NCBI GenBank assembly: GCA_964631605.1
Contig: CAZVYG010000083.1
Span: 1-21,595, forward strand
Reading direction: 5' to 3'
Source of the DNA: JARKQH01 sp964631605
Lineage (GTDB): Bacteria; Verrucomicrobiota; Verrucomicrobiia; Limisphaerales; UBA8199
DNA: 21,595 nucleotides
Under the pieces are notes generated by a model. That model worked only from the letters and a program-made list of their open reading frames with translations. It was not told the origin of the DNA and ran no database searches. Both the position numbers and the translations under genes were made by a program. This document shows positions 1 through 6,526 of the stretch, piece after piece (position 1 is the first letter of the stretch; every line of letters starts with the position of its first letter).

Positions 1-1
1 G

Positions 2-1135
2 GCGCAGGAGAATACCGTGGACTCCGTGTTGGGCCTGCGGCACAAACAGGGGCTTGAACCGCACCTGATTTCCGGCCCTTGCGGGCCGGTGGAGGGGTCG
101 CTGGAATCGCGATTCAGCGAGTGCCCCCAATTATTAACCATCCTCCCCGACCTGGTCCGTCCCATCAATCCATGGCGGGATTGGAGGGCCTATCGCCGGC
201 TGCTGGAGTGCTTTCGCCGGCAACAACCCGACTTGGTGCACACGCACAGCGGCAAGGCCGGCATCCTCGGCCGCCTGGCCGCCGCCCGCGCCGGTGTGCC
301 GCTGATCCTGCACACCGTGCACGGTCCCTCCTTTGGCCCCTTTCAAGGGGTCGCCGCCAATGGGGCCTTTCGCGCGGCGGAGCGGTTTGCGGCCAGAGTC
401 ACGACTCATTTTGTCGTCGTGGCTGATGCCATGCGCCAGCAGTATCTGCAGGCGGGAATCGGACGCCCGGAGCAATACACCAAAATCCTGAGTGGTTTCG
501 CCCTCGAGCCGTTTCTTGCGGCAACCAACGACCCCGCCCTCCGCGCGCGCCTGGGCCTCGCCCCCCAAGACATCGTCGTGGGCAAGATTGCCCGCATCAC
601 CGGGCTTAAAGGCCACGATGACCTGCTGGCCGTCGCGCCCGATTTAGTCCGGGCGGCGCCCCGGCTGAAGTTTTTGCTGGTGGGAGACGGTTCCCTGCGG
701 CGCACCTTCGAGCGCGAGGTTGGCAAGGCGGGGCTGCGGTCACACTTCATTTTCACCGGCCTGGTTCCACCCGAGCAAGTGCCGCCGCTGGTTGGGATCA
801 TGGACCTGCTGGTGCACCTGTCGCTGCGCGAAGGATTGCCGCGCTCGTTGCCGCAGGCGCTGGCCGCCGGCCGCCCGGTGATCGCCTATGACTGCGACGG
901 CGCGCGCGAGGTGTGCCTGGACGACCAAACCGGCTTTCTGTTGCGACCGCGGGATACCGCCAGCCTTCGTCTCCGCCTGCTGCAGTTGGCGGGGGATGCC
1001 GCGTTGCGCCAACGTCTTGGCCAGGCCGGCCGGGATTTCGTGCGCGAGCGCTTCAGCCGCCAGCGGATGGTGGACGATCTTTATGATCTCTACCTGCGCC
1101 TGGCCAGGGAGAGGCTGAAGCCGGCGCCCGTTTGA
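2..1135 (+). CDS. GT4-family glycosyltransferase (5' end outside window)
   Basis: Retaining GT-B glycosyltransferase that transfers a sugar from a nucleotide donor, probably in exopolysaccharide or lipid-linked glycan synthesis at the inner membrane face. The frame is open to the window edge and the codons before the first possible start (GTG at 17) read AQENT. This completes the N-terminal 'GGAQENT' acceptor loop of the family, so the true start lies upstream. Visible: the N-domain segment VHTHSGKAGILGR, then HTVHG, then the C-domain with GLKGHDDLL, LLVGDG and LVHLSLREGLPRSLPQALAAG. The usual E-x7-E donor-binding motif reads E-x7-Q here (REGLPRSLPQ); I recall this variant from related 'REGL..PQAL' enzymes. 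The protein ends about 100 nt before the next gene. Family confidence is high; donor and acceptor cannot be read. Confidence 0.9.
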   Translation, partial: AQENTVDSVLGLRHKQGLEPHLISGPCGPVEGSLESRFSECPQLLTILPDLVRPINPWRDWRAYRRLLECFRRQQPDLVHTHSGKAGILGRLAAARAGVPLILHTVHGPSFGPFQGVAANGAFRAAERFAARVTTHFVVVADAMRQQYLQAGIGRPEQYTKILSGFALEPFLAATNDPALRARLGLAPQDIVVGKIARITGLKGHDDLLAVAPDLVRAAPRLKFLLVGDGSLRRTFEREVGKAGLRSHFIFTGLVPPEQVPPLVGIMDLLVHLSLREGLPRSLPQALAAGRPVIAYDCDGAREVCLDDQTGFLLRPRDTASLRLRLLQLAGDAALRQRLGQAGRDFVRERFSRQRMVDDLYDLYLRLARERLKPAPV

Positions 1136-1237
1136 GGACGCGGCCGGATGCGGGTTTGCCTTTGGCGCCAACTTGTGATTAATTAACCGCTGTTGTTTCT
1201 GGCACAACCGCCGGAACGGCTTTACACTATACGCAAT

Positions 1238-1648
1238 ATGATCATGACGGACGACACACCGGTGCTGCGCAAAACGCGCGAGCTGTGCCAAACCATTCTG
1301 GAACAACCCGACTTTCAATCCATTCGACAGCGCATTGAAACCTTCCTGGGCGATGAGAACGCACGCTCCCAGTACGATGGACTGGTGGAAAAGGGACAGG
1401 CCCTCCAGCGCAAACAACAAAATGCCATGCCGTTGACCGGCGAGGAGATTGCCGATTTTGAACGCGACCGGGACTCGCTCCTGAACAATCCCGTGGCGCG
1501 CGGTTTTCTCGATGCCCAGGAAGAGCTTCAGGGTTTTCGGCAAACCATCCAGCGTTATTTGAACAAGACCCTCGAGCTGGGCCGGCTGCCGACCGCGGAA
1601 GACCTCGACGAGAGCTCCTGCGGCCACGGTTGCAGTTGCGACCATTAA
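1238..1648 (+). CDS. YlbF/RicF-family regulator with Cys-rich C-terminus
   Basis: Small, mostly helical protein of the YlbF/YmcA (DUF964) family. In Bacillus the relatives RicF and RicA form a complex with RicT that carries Fe-S clusters and directs RNase Y-dependent mRNA processing. The family signature is visible in the alternating charged helices: TRELCQTILEQPDFQSIR, a central segment with QALQRKQQNA, then LLNNPVARGFLDAQEELQ. The C-terminus is SSCGHGCSCDH: three cysteines and two histidines in eleven residues, a plausible metal or Fe-S ligand set. The frame is open upstream to a TTG at 1193, but ATG at 1238 (or 1244) starts right at the family N-terminus and gives a typical length of about 136 residues. 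There is no clear Shine-Dalgarno. Function in this phylum is not established. Confidence 0.8.
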   Translation: MIMTDDTPVLRKTRELCQTILEQPDFQSIRQRIETFLGDENARSQYDGLVEKGQALQRKQQNAMPLTGEEIADFERDRDSLLNNPVARGFLDAQEELQGFRQTIQRYLNKTLELGRLPTAEDLDESSCGHGCSCDH

Positions 1649-1759
1649 CCGCGGCGCGGCCCCCCGCCACGCCCTTGGCCTCAGGCGCAGCACCAGCCTG
1701 CGCCACCCAATCGTTCACTCCCCTCGGGGCGGAACAGTTGCTTTTCTGACATCCCGCTG

Positions 1760-1788
1760 TTGACCTCGACGGAGGGGACGGTTATTAT
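1760..1788 (+). promoter_or_regulatory. Sigma70-type promoter of tRNA-Lys
   Basis: TTGACC at 1760-1765 and TATTAT at 1783-1788 are separated by exactly 17 nt. The predicted start near 1795 is about 12 nt before the tRNA 5' end. Confidence 0.7.
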
Positions 1789-1806
1789 TGCCATGAATTT
1801 GGGGCC

Positions 1807-1882
1807 GCCTCGGTAGCTCAATTGGCAGAGCAGTTGACTCTTAATCAATTGGTTCTAGGTTCAAGTCCTAGCCGGGGCACCA
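1807..1882 (+). tRNA. tRNA-Lys (anticodon CUU)
   Basis: A full cloverleaf can be folded by hand. The acceptor stem GCCTCGG (1807-1813) pairs with CCGGGGC (1872-1878) with one G-U. The D stem is GCTC/GAGC (1816-1819 with 1828-1831). The anticodon stem GTTGA/TCAAT encloses the loop CTCTTAA with anticodon CTT at 1840-1842. The T stem CTAGG/CCTAG encloses TTCAAGT. The discriminator A1879 is followed by an encoded CCA (1880-1882). Accessory genes start within about 200 nt downstream, so its 3' end is a candidate integration site, although no second copy of the 3' end occurs in this window. Confidence 0.96.
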
Positions 1883-2051
1883 AATACCCACCCCTGAGCA
1901 CCAGATCCTCGCGCGCGTCTTGATGCGATGCTCCGTTTTGCCAGCCTCGTGGTCGGGGGTTGACCCGGCTGGTTCTTGTGGATACAAGTCATCGGTACAT
2001 GCGGTTTGCGTGCTGATGATTCATGGCGACCAGGAAGGCGTCACAAACTGA

Positions 2052-2342
2052 CCAGGCCCGGAAAGCAACCAGAAGCTCCAACAAGTCCCCCCAGAAGACG
2101 AACTTCAAGTCCTGCTTGCAACCGACGTTCTGAGTGAAGGTCAAAACCTTCAAGACGCCGCCATCGTAGTCAACTTCCACCTCCCCTGGCCGATCATCCT
2201 GACTCACCCAAGCCCAGAATGCCGAGCTTTTCCAGCCGACACCGCAGAACATGAACCTCCGCCTCAAGGCCGTCTTCGCCGAAGGCGTCCTGGAGGAACA
2301 GGCAACTTGGATGGAATGCTTCCGGATTTACCCGCAGGTTGA
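2052..2342 (+). pseudogene. Decayed SNF2-type helicase fragment
   Basis: The frame open from 2052 to the TGA at 2340 reads PESNQK, then LQVLLATDVLSEGQNLQD (about 2103-2156), then AAIVVNFHLPWPII (2157-2198). This is the helicase C-terminal lobe around motif V of SNF2/RapA-like DNA-dependent ATPases, which normally continues with an arginine-rich 'QRxGRxxRxGQ' motif VI. Motif VI is missing and the text turns into unrelated sequence after PWPII. The upstream codons of the same frame (MIHGDQEGVTN, 2016-2048) resemble the preceding helicase block and run into a TGA at 2049. A second frame (2203-2409) contains MNLRLKAVFAEG, perhaps a frameshifted continuation. There is no start codon, no ATPase N-lobe and no motif VI, so this is a relic. 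The family call is firm; its original extent is uncertain. Confidence 0.7.
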
Positions 2343-2370
2343 AGAACTCCGCCAATCAAGGCCCCCAGTC

Positions 2371-2399
2371 TTGACAAGGCCACAAATAAGTAATACCAT
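2371..2399 (+). promoter_or_regulatory. Promoter of the toxin-antitoxin operon
   Basis: A perfect -35 box TTGACA (2371-2376), a 17-nt spacer and TACCAT (2394-2399). The expected start of transcription, about 7 nt downstream, falls on or next to the antitoxin ATG at 2406, so the message may be leaderless. No Shine-Dalgarno precedes that ATG. Confidence 0.6.
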
Positions 2400-2405
2400 C
2401 ATGCT

Positions 2406-2615
2406 ATGAAATCCCATATTAGTGCTACAATAGATAATAACCTCTTGGCGGACTTGAACCGGGTTGGTCAGGAGGAGCGCCGCTCGCGAAGCCAGATCAT
2501 CGAATTGGCCTTGGAGGAGTTCTTGCGCAAGCGCGGCGCCTCTGAGGATGAGATCGTGACTTCCGAGGGGCGTTTCGCGGGCCGTTTCAGCCGGCAGGAA
2601 ACCTATGAACGTTAA
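2406..2615 (+). CDS. Ribbon-helix-helix antitoxin (CopG/VapB-like)
   Basis: 69-residue DNA-binding antitoxin. Residues 1-45 fit an RHH (MetJ/Arc) fold: the strand HISATIDNNLLADL, the helix NRVGQEERRSRSQIIELALEEFL with the typical 'RSRSQIIELAL' turn, and a charged C-terminal tail (EIVTSEGRFAGRFSRQETYER) that would wrap the partner toxin. The ATG at 2406 sits at the promoter's predicted start of transcription. The stop overlaps the start of the PIN gene by 11 nt, which indicates translational coupling and a single operon. By family analogy the pair would repress its own promoter by RHH binding near 2371-2410. Lower GC upstream and the helicase relic suggest an acquired patch. Confidence 0.85.
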   Translation: MKSHISATIDNNLLADLNRVGQEERRSRSQIIELALEEFLRKRGASEDEIVTSEGRFAGRFSRQETYER

Positions 2616-3060
2616 CGAATTGACGGGGCGGGTCCTGGTTGACACTAACGTGTTGATCTACGCGACACTCTCGGCCGACCCGCGCCACGCGCGGGCCCGG
2701 GAGGTTCTTTCGCTCCGCCGCCGCACTGGTGTCGAACTGTTTGTTTCGGTGCAAAACCTTGCCGAAATGTATCCGAATCTCACCGGGCCGAAAAATCAAC
2801 CGCCCGACGACCCTGCTTTGGCACGGGAAAAAATTCGGTCCATTGCCCGTCTGCGCGGGCTCACTGTTCTTCCGCTCACCTTGGAGAGCATCCACCATGC
2901 CCTGGACCTGTGCGTGGCAGGCGGCGTAACCCGGCAAAGCTACTTCGATCGGCAGCTTGCCGCCCTCATGCTGCGGGAAGGCATCCCCGTCATCCTCACG
3001 GAGAATGACGGGGATTTTGCTGGCATTGAGGGCATCACTGCATTGAATCCTTTCGCCTGA
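2605..3060 (+). CDS. PIN-domain ribonuclease toxin (VapC-like)
   Basis: 151-residue PIN-domain protein, expected to be a Mg2+-dependent endoribonuclease held inactive by the RHH protein encoded just upstream. The acidic active-site residues are all visible: D13 in VLVDTNVLIYA, E54 in VQNLAEMYPNLT, D115 in SYFDRQLAALML, and D135/D137 in LTENDGDF. The order and spacing match intact PIN folds, so the toxin is probably catalytically competent. The ATG at 2605 overlaps the antitoxin stop, and the 3' end is followed after 8 nt by a third, broken gene. The targets of such VapC-like proteins (tRNA, rRNA or mRNA sites) cannot be inferred from the sequence. Confidence 0.88.
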   Translation: MNVNELTGRVLVDTNVLIYATLSADPRHARAREVLSLRRRTGVELFVSVQNLAEMYPNLTGPKNQPPDDPALAREKIRSIARLRGLTVLPLTLESIHHALDLCVAGGVTRQSYFDRQLAALMLREGIPVILTENDGDFAGIEGITALNPFA

Positions 3061-3068
3061 TACCCGCC

Positions 3069-3526
3069 ATGCCGCTGAATCCCACCCCTACCCGCCAGCA
3101 GCTTGACTCCCTCGAATCCCGCAAGTTGTTCATCGAAGAACCGGACTGGGACAACCCGCCTGCCGCCATAGCAGTCATGGTGGAAGGGTGGAAGGCCAAC
3201 GATACGCGCTCACGGCTATCGCCTTCGGCCTTGACGAGGAGGATTCCCTGACGCTGGTGGAAGTGCGGACGGCCTGGCGCTCGAATTTCGAGGAAGTCGC
3301 CCAGTGCCCCTTCACCGACGAGGTCGCAATCCTGTATCTGAAGGCGTTGACCGAACCGGCCAAGTCCCGCGTGCTGGATTATCTCCAGAAAGCCCCGCCT
3401 GAAGTGATGACGCCGGTGCGCGCGGCGGCGATTCTGTGCTTCATCCATGTCAGCCCGGGCGGCGAGCTGGAACGGCTGGCGAAAGACCTCAGAGGCGGCC
3501 AAAAGCCGATCCTGCCGCTGCTGTGA
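3069..3526 (+). pseudogene. Frameshifted third gene of the TA operon (unknown family)
   Basis: The ATG at 3069 opens a frame that starts MPLNPTPTRQQLDSLESRKL and stops after 60 codons. From 3188 another frame continues as VEGQRYALTAIAFGLDEEDS and runs to a stop at 3524-3526, ending GGQKPILPLL. The two frames join exactly at a perfect 8-bp tandem duplication, GTGGAAGG at 3180-3187 and 3188-3195. Deleting one copy gives an uninterrupted 149-residue protein (AIAVMVEGQRYALTAIAFG across the junction). I do not recognise the family. It is acidic, with no signal peptide or membrane segment. The 8-nt gap from the PIN gene puts it in the same operon. Either the gene is inactivated, or length change in the repeat switches it, or the duplication is an assembly error. 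A shortened product from GTG 3188 is also possible. Confidence 0.75.
3180..3195 (+). repeat. 8-bp tandem duplication causing a frameshift
   Basis: GTGGAAGG occurs twice head to tail with no mismatch. Eight is not a multiple of three, so one extra copy shifts the reading frame of the gene around it; removing one copy restores a full-length frame. Confidence 0.9.
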
Positions 3527-3663
3527 GGTCGCGGGGGGAGCGGGGCGGCTGGTATTACACGAGTGCACGAGACGGTCATGACTCGGGGCTTGACGCGCGT
3601 CTTTGTTCGTACAGGATTGGACGAACCCAACGTTCAAAAGCAAATTCATAACCCGGACGAACC

Positions 3664-4209
3664 ATGGCAAAGAAATCCTCTGAGAAATCCAAGACTCGAC
3701 CGGCGCCGCTGCCGGAGACACCGGCCACAGATGCGGCCGAGGAGACAAACCTGCTGACGGCCTCGCCGGCGGTGGACAAAGCAGTTGCTCCTGCTGAAAC
3801 CGCCCGACCGTCACCCGAAGTTGCCTCGGTGGCAACCGAGCCGCCCCACCTACTGACGCCCCTGGCGGCACTGTGGCCTGAGAGCGCAACCGCGGAGCAG
3901 CAGGGGGCTGCGCCGCAAACTGCAGGCAGCGCCACGGCATCGGCTGCGGGGGTCAAAGTCACCTTTGTGCTGCTGGACCTGGGGGCAAAGCAGGTGTCGC
4001 TGAGCGGCGATTTCAACGGGTGGTCCAAGGACGCAGCGCCCATGACCCGGGAGGAGAGCGGGTATTGGAAGACCACGCTGACCCTGGCGCCGGGGCGCTA
4101 TGAATACAAATTTGTCGTGGACGGCGAGTGGATTCCCGATCCGCTGGCGAGGGACAACGTGTGGAACCAGCATGGCACACTCAATTCGGTAATCGAGGTT
4201 CGGGCCTGA
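3664..4209 (+). CDS. AMPK1/CBM48-like glycogen-binding domain protein
   Basis: 181-residue cytoplasmic protein with two parts. Residues 1-95 are a low-complexity, disordered-looking segment rich in Ala, Pro, Glu and Thr. Residues 97-181 form a complete AMPK-beta-type/CBM48 carbohydrate-binding domain. Its hallmarks are VKVTFVLLD, VSLSGDFNGWSK with the conserved glycogen-contacting Trp, MTREESGYWKTTLTL with the second Trp, PGRYEYKFVVDGEWIPD and NVWNQHGTLNSVIEV. Such isolated modules usually bind glycogen or alpha-glucan granules, but no enzyme domain is attached here. It has no signal peptide. A Sir2-type gene starts 33 nt downstream on the same strand, so the two may be co-transcribed. The biological partner is unknown. 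Confidence 0.85.
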   Translation: MAKKSSEKSKTRPAPLPETPATDAAEETNLLTASPAVDKAVAPAETARPSPEVASVATEPPHLLTPLAALWPESATAEQQGAAPQTAGSATASAAGVKVTFVLLDLGAKQVSLSGDFNGWSKDAAPMTREESGYWKTTLTLAPGRYEYKFVVDGEWIPDPLARDNVWNQHGTLNSVIEVRA

Positions 4210-4242
4210 GTCAGAAACCGCGGTGGGTGGCGCAAGCGCAGG

Positions 4243-5106
4243 ATGGTCCCCCCGTCGTCCTCTGAATCGCTTGAGGAGTTGCTGCGGCAGGCGGCGGCGG
4301 AACTCCGCGCTGCGGAGGGGCTGCTGATCACCGCCGGCGCGGGGATGGGAGTGGATTCGGGACTGCCGGATTTCCGGAGCGAGCGCGGGTTCTGGCGGGC
4401 CTATCCGCGGCTGGCCGAGCTGGGCCATTCGTTCGAGGCCATGGCGAATCCGGCCTGGTTTGAGCGCGATCCGCATCTGGCCTGGGCGTTTTACGGCCAC
4501 CGCCTGAGCCTTTACCGCCAAACACTCCCACACAGCGGGTTTGGGCAGTTGCTGGAAATCGCGGCGGACAAGCCCGCCGGTTGTTTTGTGTTCACTTCGA
4601 ACGTGGACGGGCAGTTTCAGAAGGCGGGGTTCGCACCGGACCGAATCGTGGAATGCCACGGCTCGATCCACCATTTCCAGTGCGTGGTTCCGTGTTCCAA
4701 CGACATTTGGAGCGCAGCCGGTGAGACGGTGACGGTGGACGAGGCGAGCTTTCGAGCGCGTGATCCCTTGCCGAGGTGCAGGCGTTGCGGCGGGCTGGCG
4801 CGGCCGAACATACTGATGTTTAACGATTGGCTGTGGCTGAGCCATCGGACCGACGCCCAGCATGAGCGATTCGAGACATGGCTTGAGCGCTTCTCCCCTG
4901 GCTCCGCCCGGCTGGTGGTGATCGAGTTGGGCGCCGGCACCGCCATCCCGACGGTCAGGCACGCCTCGCAAACAGCGGCGCGCAGGTCCGGCGGGCGGTT
5001 GATTCGCATAAACCCTCGCGAGGCTGAGGTTCCCGCCGGGCACATCGGCCTTCCGCTGGGAGCAGCGGAGGGAGTCCGGAGAATCCTTGCTGCTGGCGGG
5101 CTTTGA
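4243..5106 (+). CDS. Divergent Sir2-family NAD-dependent deacylase
   Basis: 287-residue NAD-dependent protein deacetylase/deacylase (sirtuin). The NAD-binding motif reads GAGMGVDSGLPDFRS (residues 32-46) where classical sirtuins have GAGxSxxSGIPDFR. The second motif reads TSNVDGQFQKAGF (118-130) in place of TQNIDxLHxxAG. The catalytic His is H139 in ECHGSI. The zinc ligands are a C-x3-C pair (C147, C151) and a C-x2-C pair (C179, C182), then RPNILMFND and the ELGAGTAIPTVR nucleotide-binding loop (228-239). The core is intact but the divergent motifs set it apart from CobB/SirT5 types, so the acyl specificity is unknown. GCGCAGGA just before the ATG gives a partial Shine-Dalgarno. It follows the glycogen-binding gene by 33 nt. 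Confidence 0.88.
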   Translation: MVPPSSSESLEELLRQAAAELRAAEGLLITAGAGMGVDSGLPDFRSERGFWRAYPRLAELGHSFEAMANPAWFERDPHLAWAFYGHRLSLYRQTLPHSGFGQLLEIAADKPAGCFVFTSNVDGQFQKAGFAPDRIVECHGSIHHFQCVVPCSNDIWSAAGETVTVDEASFRARDPLPRCRRCGGLARPNILMFNDWLWLSHRTDAQHERFETWLERFSPGSARLVVIELGAGTAIPTVRHASQTAARRSGGRLIRINPREAEVPAGHIGLPLGAAEGVRRILAAGGL

Positions 5107-5149
5107 CGGAAGACACGCGGCCTTGGAGAAGGCGAAGCATCACTCGACC

Positions 5150-5175
5150 AAAAAGGCGCACCAACGGGGTGCGCC
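5150..5175 (-). terminator. Intrinsic terminator-like hairpin (minus strand)
   Basis: The 8-bp perfect stem GGCGCACC/GGTGCGCC with a 5-nt loop is flanked on the left by AAAAA (5150-5154). Read on the minus strand, this is a GC-rich hairpin followed by TTTTT. The plus-strand side has no T-run. Confidence 0.6.
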
Positions 5176-5357
5176 CAAATACACACGGTTGAGCGTACCC
5201 TAACCAAGCCACCCCAAAGAGGCAACGACTTTTCATGGTTTTTTTCGGTCGCGCGCCCTTCAGTGCGACAAGAAGACCTGCGCCGCCATTGGCTCTGGCG
5301 GTTGACTTTTTCCGACACGCGATTAACGGAGGGGCATTGGCTCCCAAGCCCGGAGAG

Positions 5358-5385
5358 AAAACAGGCGGCTCCACCCGGAGCCGCC
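5358..5385 (-). terminator. Hairpin terminator downstream of endonuclease IV
   Basis: The 9-bp perfect stem GGCGGCTCC/GGAGCCGCC encloses a 4-nt loop (5364-5385). On the minus strand it is followed by TGTTTT. It lies about 205 nt past the nfo stop and is the nearest good candidate for the end of the eno-nfo transcript. Confidence 0.55.
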
Positions 5386-5590
5386 TTGAACCTAACTAAC
5401 CACCATTACAAGGAACCGAAGTCAGGCTAAGCCAGATGCCTCACCTGTGCCATGGGGTGAACACCCCAAATCCGGACGCGTGCGAAGTGGCAACGGCCTG
5501 GGCTTCGCTCAAGCGGGCCTGGGCCTTTCAGCAGGCGAGGCCGGGCCGCGCGGCCTTCAGCCGTTTCCCGCCCGGGACGCGCCAGCCGTG

Positions 5591-6463
5591 TTAAGCAACG
5601 CGGCGGCCTTCCCGAGGGCGCCGCATGAGTGCGCGAAGCGTGGCAAGATTGCGAATGTCTTCGTGCAAGTCTTCGGACTTCGGCGTTTCCAAGCAGCCCG
5701 GATGATCCTGGAACCGCGGGTCGTTGACGATGTGGGAGAAAGCTTTGCGCCCGATCCTGCCTTCCCCAATGTGGGCGTGCCGGTCCACACGCGAGCCGAG
5801 ATCCGTTTTCGAATCGTTGAGGTGAAAGGCGAGAATGTGGCGGCACCCAATCAGCTTGTCCACCTCCGCAATCGCGGCGTTCCAGCCGGCCGGTGTGCGA
5901 ATATCGTACCCCGCGGCGAAGAAGTGCGCGGTGTCCAGGCAGATGCCCAGCCGATCAGGCTTTTTCGCTCGGGAAAAGATGTCCGCCAGATGCGCGATTT
6001 TGTGCCCGAGGCAGGTCCCCTGCCCTGCGGTGTTCTCAAGAGCAATGCGCACGGGAGAACGCCGGGTCGCCGCAAACACCTCATTCAGGCCGGCCACAAC
6101 AAAGTCCAGCCCGCGGGCTTCACCCTGTCCCAGGTGCGCGCCGGGATGGAGCACCAGAAACGGCAGGCGCAGCGCCGTGGCCAATTCGATTTCCTGGATC
6201 AGGGACTGGAGCGAGAGGTCCCGGTTGCGCGAGGGCGGCGCGGCTAGGTTGATGAGGTAGCCCGTATGACCGAACACCGCGGCCAGGCCGCTCTGCGCGA
6301 GAACCTCGGTGTAGCGGGACAGGTCGGCGGCGGACAGCGCCCGGCCCAGCCATTGCATGTTGTTTTTGACGAAAATCTGAACGATGTCGGCGCCGGCGGT
6401 TCTGGCGCGTTCGAGCGCGCGCCAGACGCCGCCGGCGGTGGACATGTGTGCGCCGAATTTCAT
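5591..6463 (-). CDS. nfo: Endonuclease IV (AP endonuclease)
   Basis: 290-residue TIM-barrel AP endonuclease that cuts the phosphodiester bond 5' to abasic sites in base excision repair, using three zinc ions. The full metal-ligand set is readable: H66 (GHTGYL), H106 (LHPGAH), E143 (ALENTAGQG), D177 and H180 (CLDTAHFFAAGYD), H214 (FHLNDSK), D227 and H229 (DRHAHIGEG) and E259 (CLETPK). This matches the E. coli enzyme with an offset of two or three residues. The N-terminus MKFGAHMSTAGGV and KNNMQWLGR are also typical. Length is normal for the family. It lies 63 nt downstream of enolase on the same strand and may share its transcript. No strong Shine-Dalgarno is visible. Confidence 0.97.
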   Translation of the reverse strand: MKFGAHMSTAGGVWRALERARTAGADIVQIFVKNNMQWLGRALSAADLSRYTEVLAQSGLAAVFGHTGYLINLAAPPSRNRDLSLQSLIQEIELATALRLPFLVLHPGAHLGQGEARGLDFVVAGLNEVFAATRRSPVRIALENTAGQGTCLGHKIAHLADIFSRAKKPDRLGICLDTAHFFAAGYDIRTPAGWNAAIAEVDKLIGCRHILAFHLNDSKTDLGSRVDRHAHIGEGRIGRKAFSHIVNDPRFQDHPGCLETPKSEDLHEDIRNLATLRALMRRPREGRRVA

Positions 6464-6526
6464 GAAGGCAGCGGCGGCCGCCAGCCGCGGGCGCGACTGC
6501 GTGCCAGCATTGCCACCCCCGACTGA

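Larger units (their letters stand above)
5107..5590. other. 484-nt intergenic stretch with hairpins, no convincing gene
   Basis: No open frame here has credible coding character. The stretch holds two strong stem-loops with minus-strand T-runs (separate entries) and a weaker one on the plus strand, CCGCCA/TGGCGG near 5285-5303 followed by TTGACTTTTT, that could end Sir2 transcription. It also holds a short palindrome TGGGGTG-AA-CACCCCA at 5453-5468. On the minus strand, TTGCCT (5219-5224) and TAGGGT (5196-5201) are 17 nt apart and point into the hairpin at 5155-5175. Confidence 0.5.

Noticed and set aside
740..1693. 317-codon open frame on the minus strand
   Set aside because: It runs antisense across the glycosyltransferase and YlbF genes, whose protein families are clear. 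High GC at third positions commonly creates such long antisense frames.
1989..2267. 92-codon minus-strand open frame
   Set aside because: The opposite strand carries a recognisable helicase motif V; the minus-strand translation has no family character.
1883..2405. Direct repeat of the tRNA-Lys 3' end (attachment site)
   Set aside because: Searched by eye for the T-arm and acceptor sequence downstream; no second copy is present in the window.
3850..5043. 397-codon minus-strand open frame
   Set aside because: Antisense to the glycogen-binding and Sir2 genes, both of which have complete motifs; the translation is Arg/Pro/His-rich as expected for a shadow frame.
4955..5374. 139-codon minus-strand frame including MKSRCLFGVAWLGYAQPC
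   Set aside because: It overlaps the Sir2 3' end antisense and a terminator hairpin, and has no recognisable domain.
5447..6247. 266-codon plus-strand open frame
   Set aside because: Antisense to endonuclease IV, whose complete active site is present on the minus strand.
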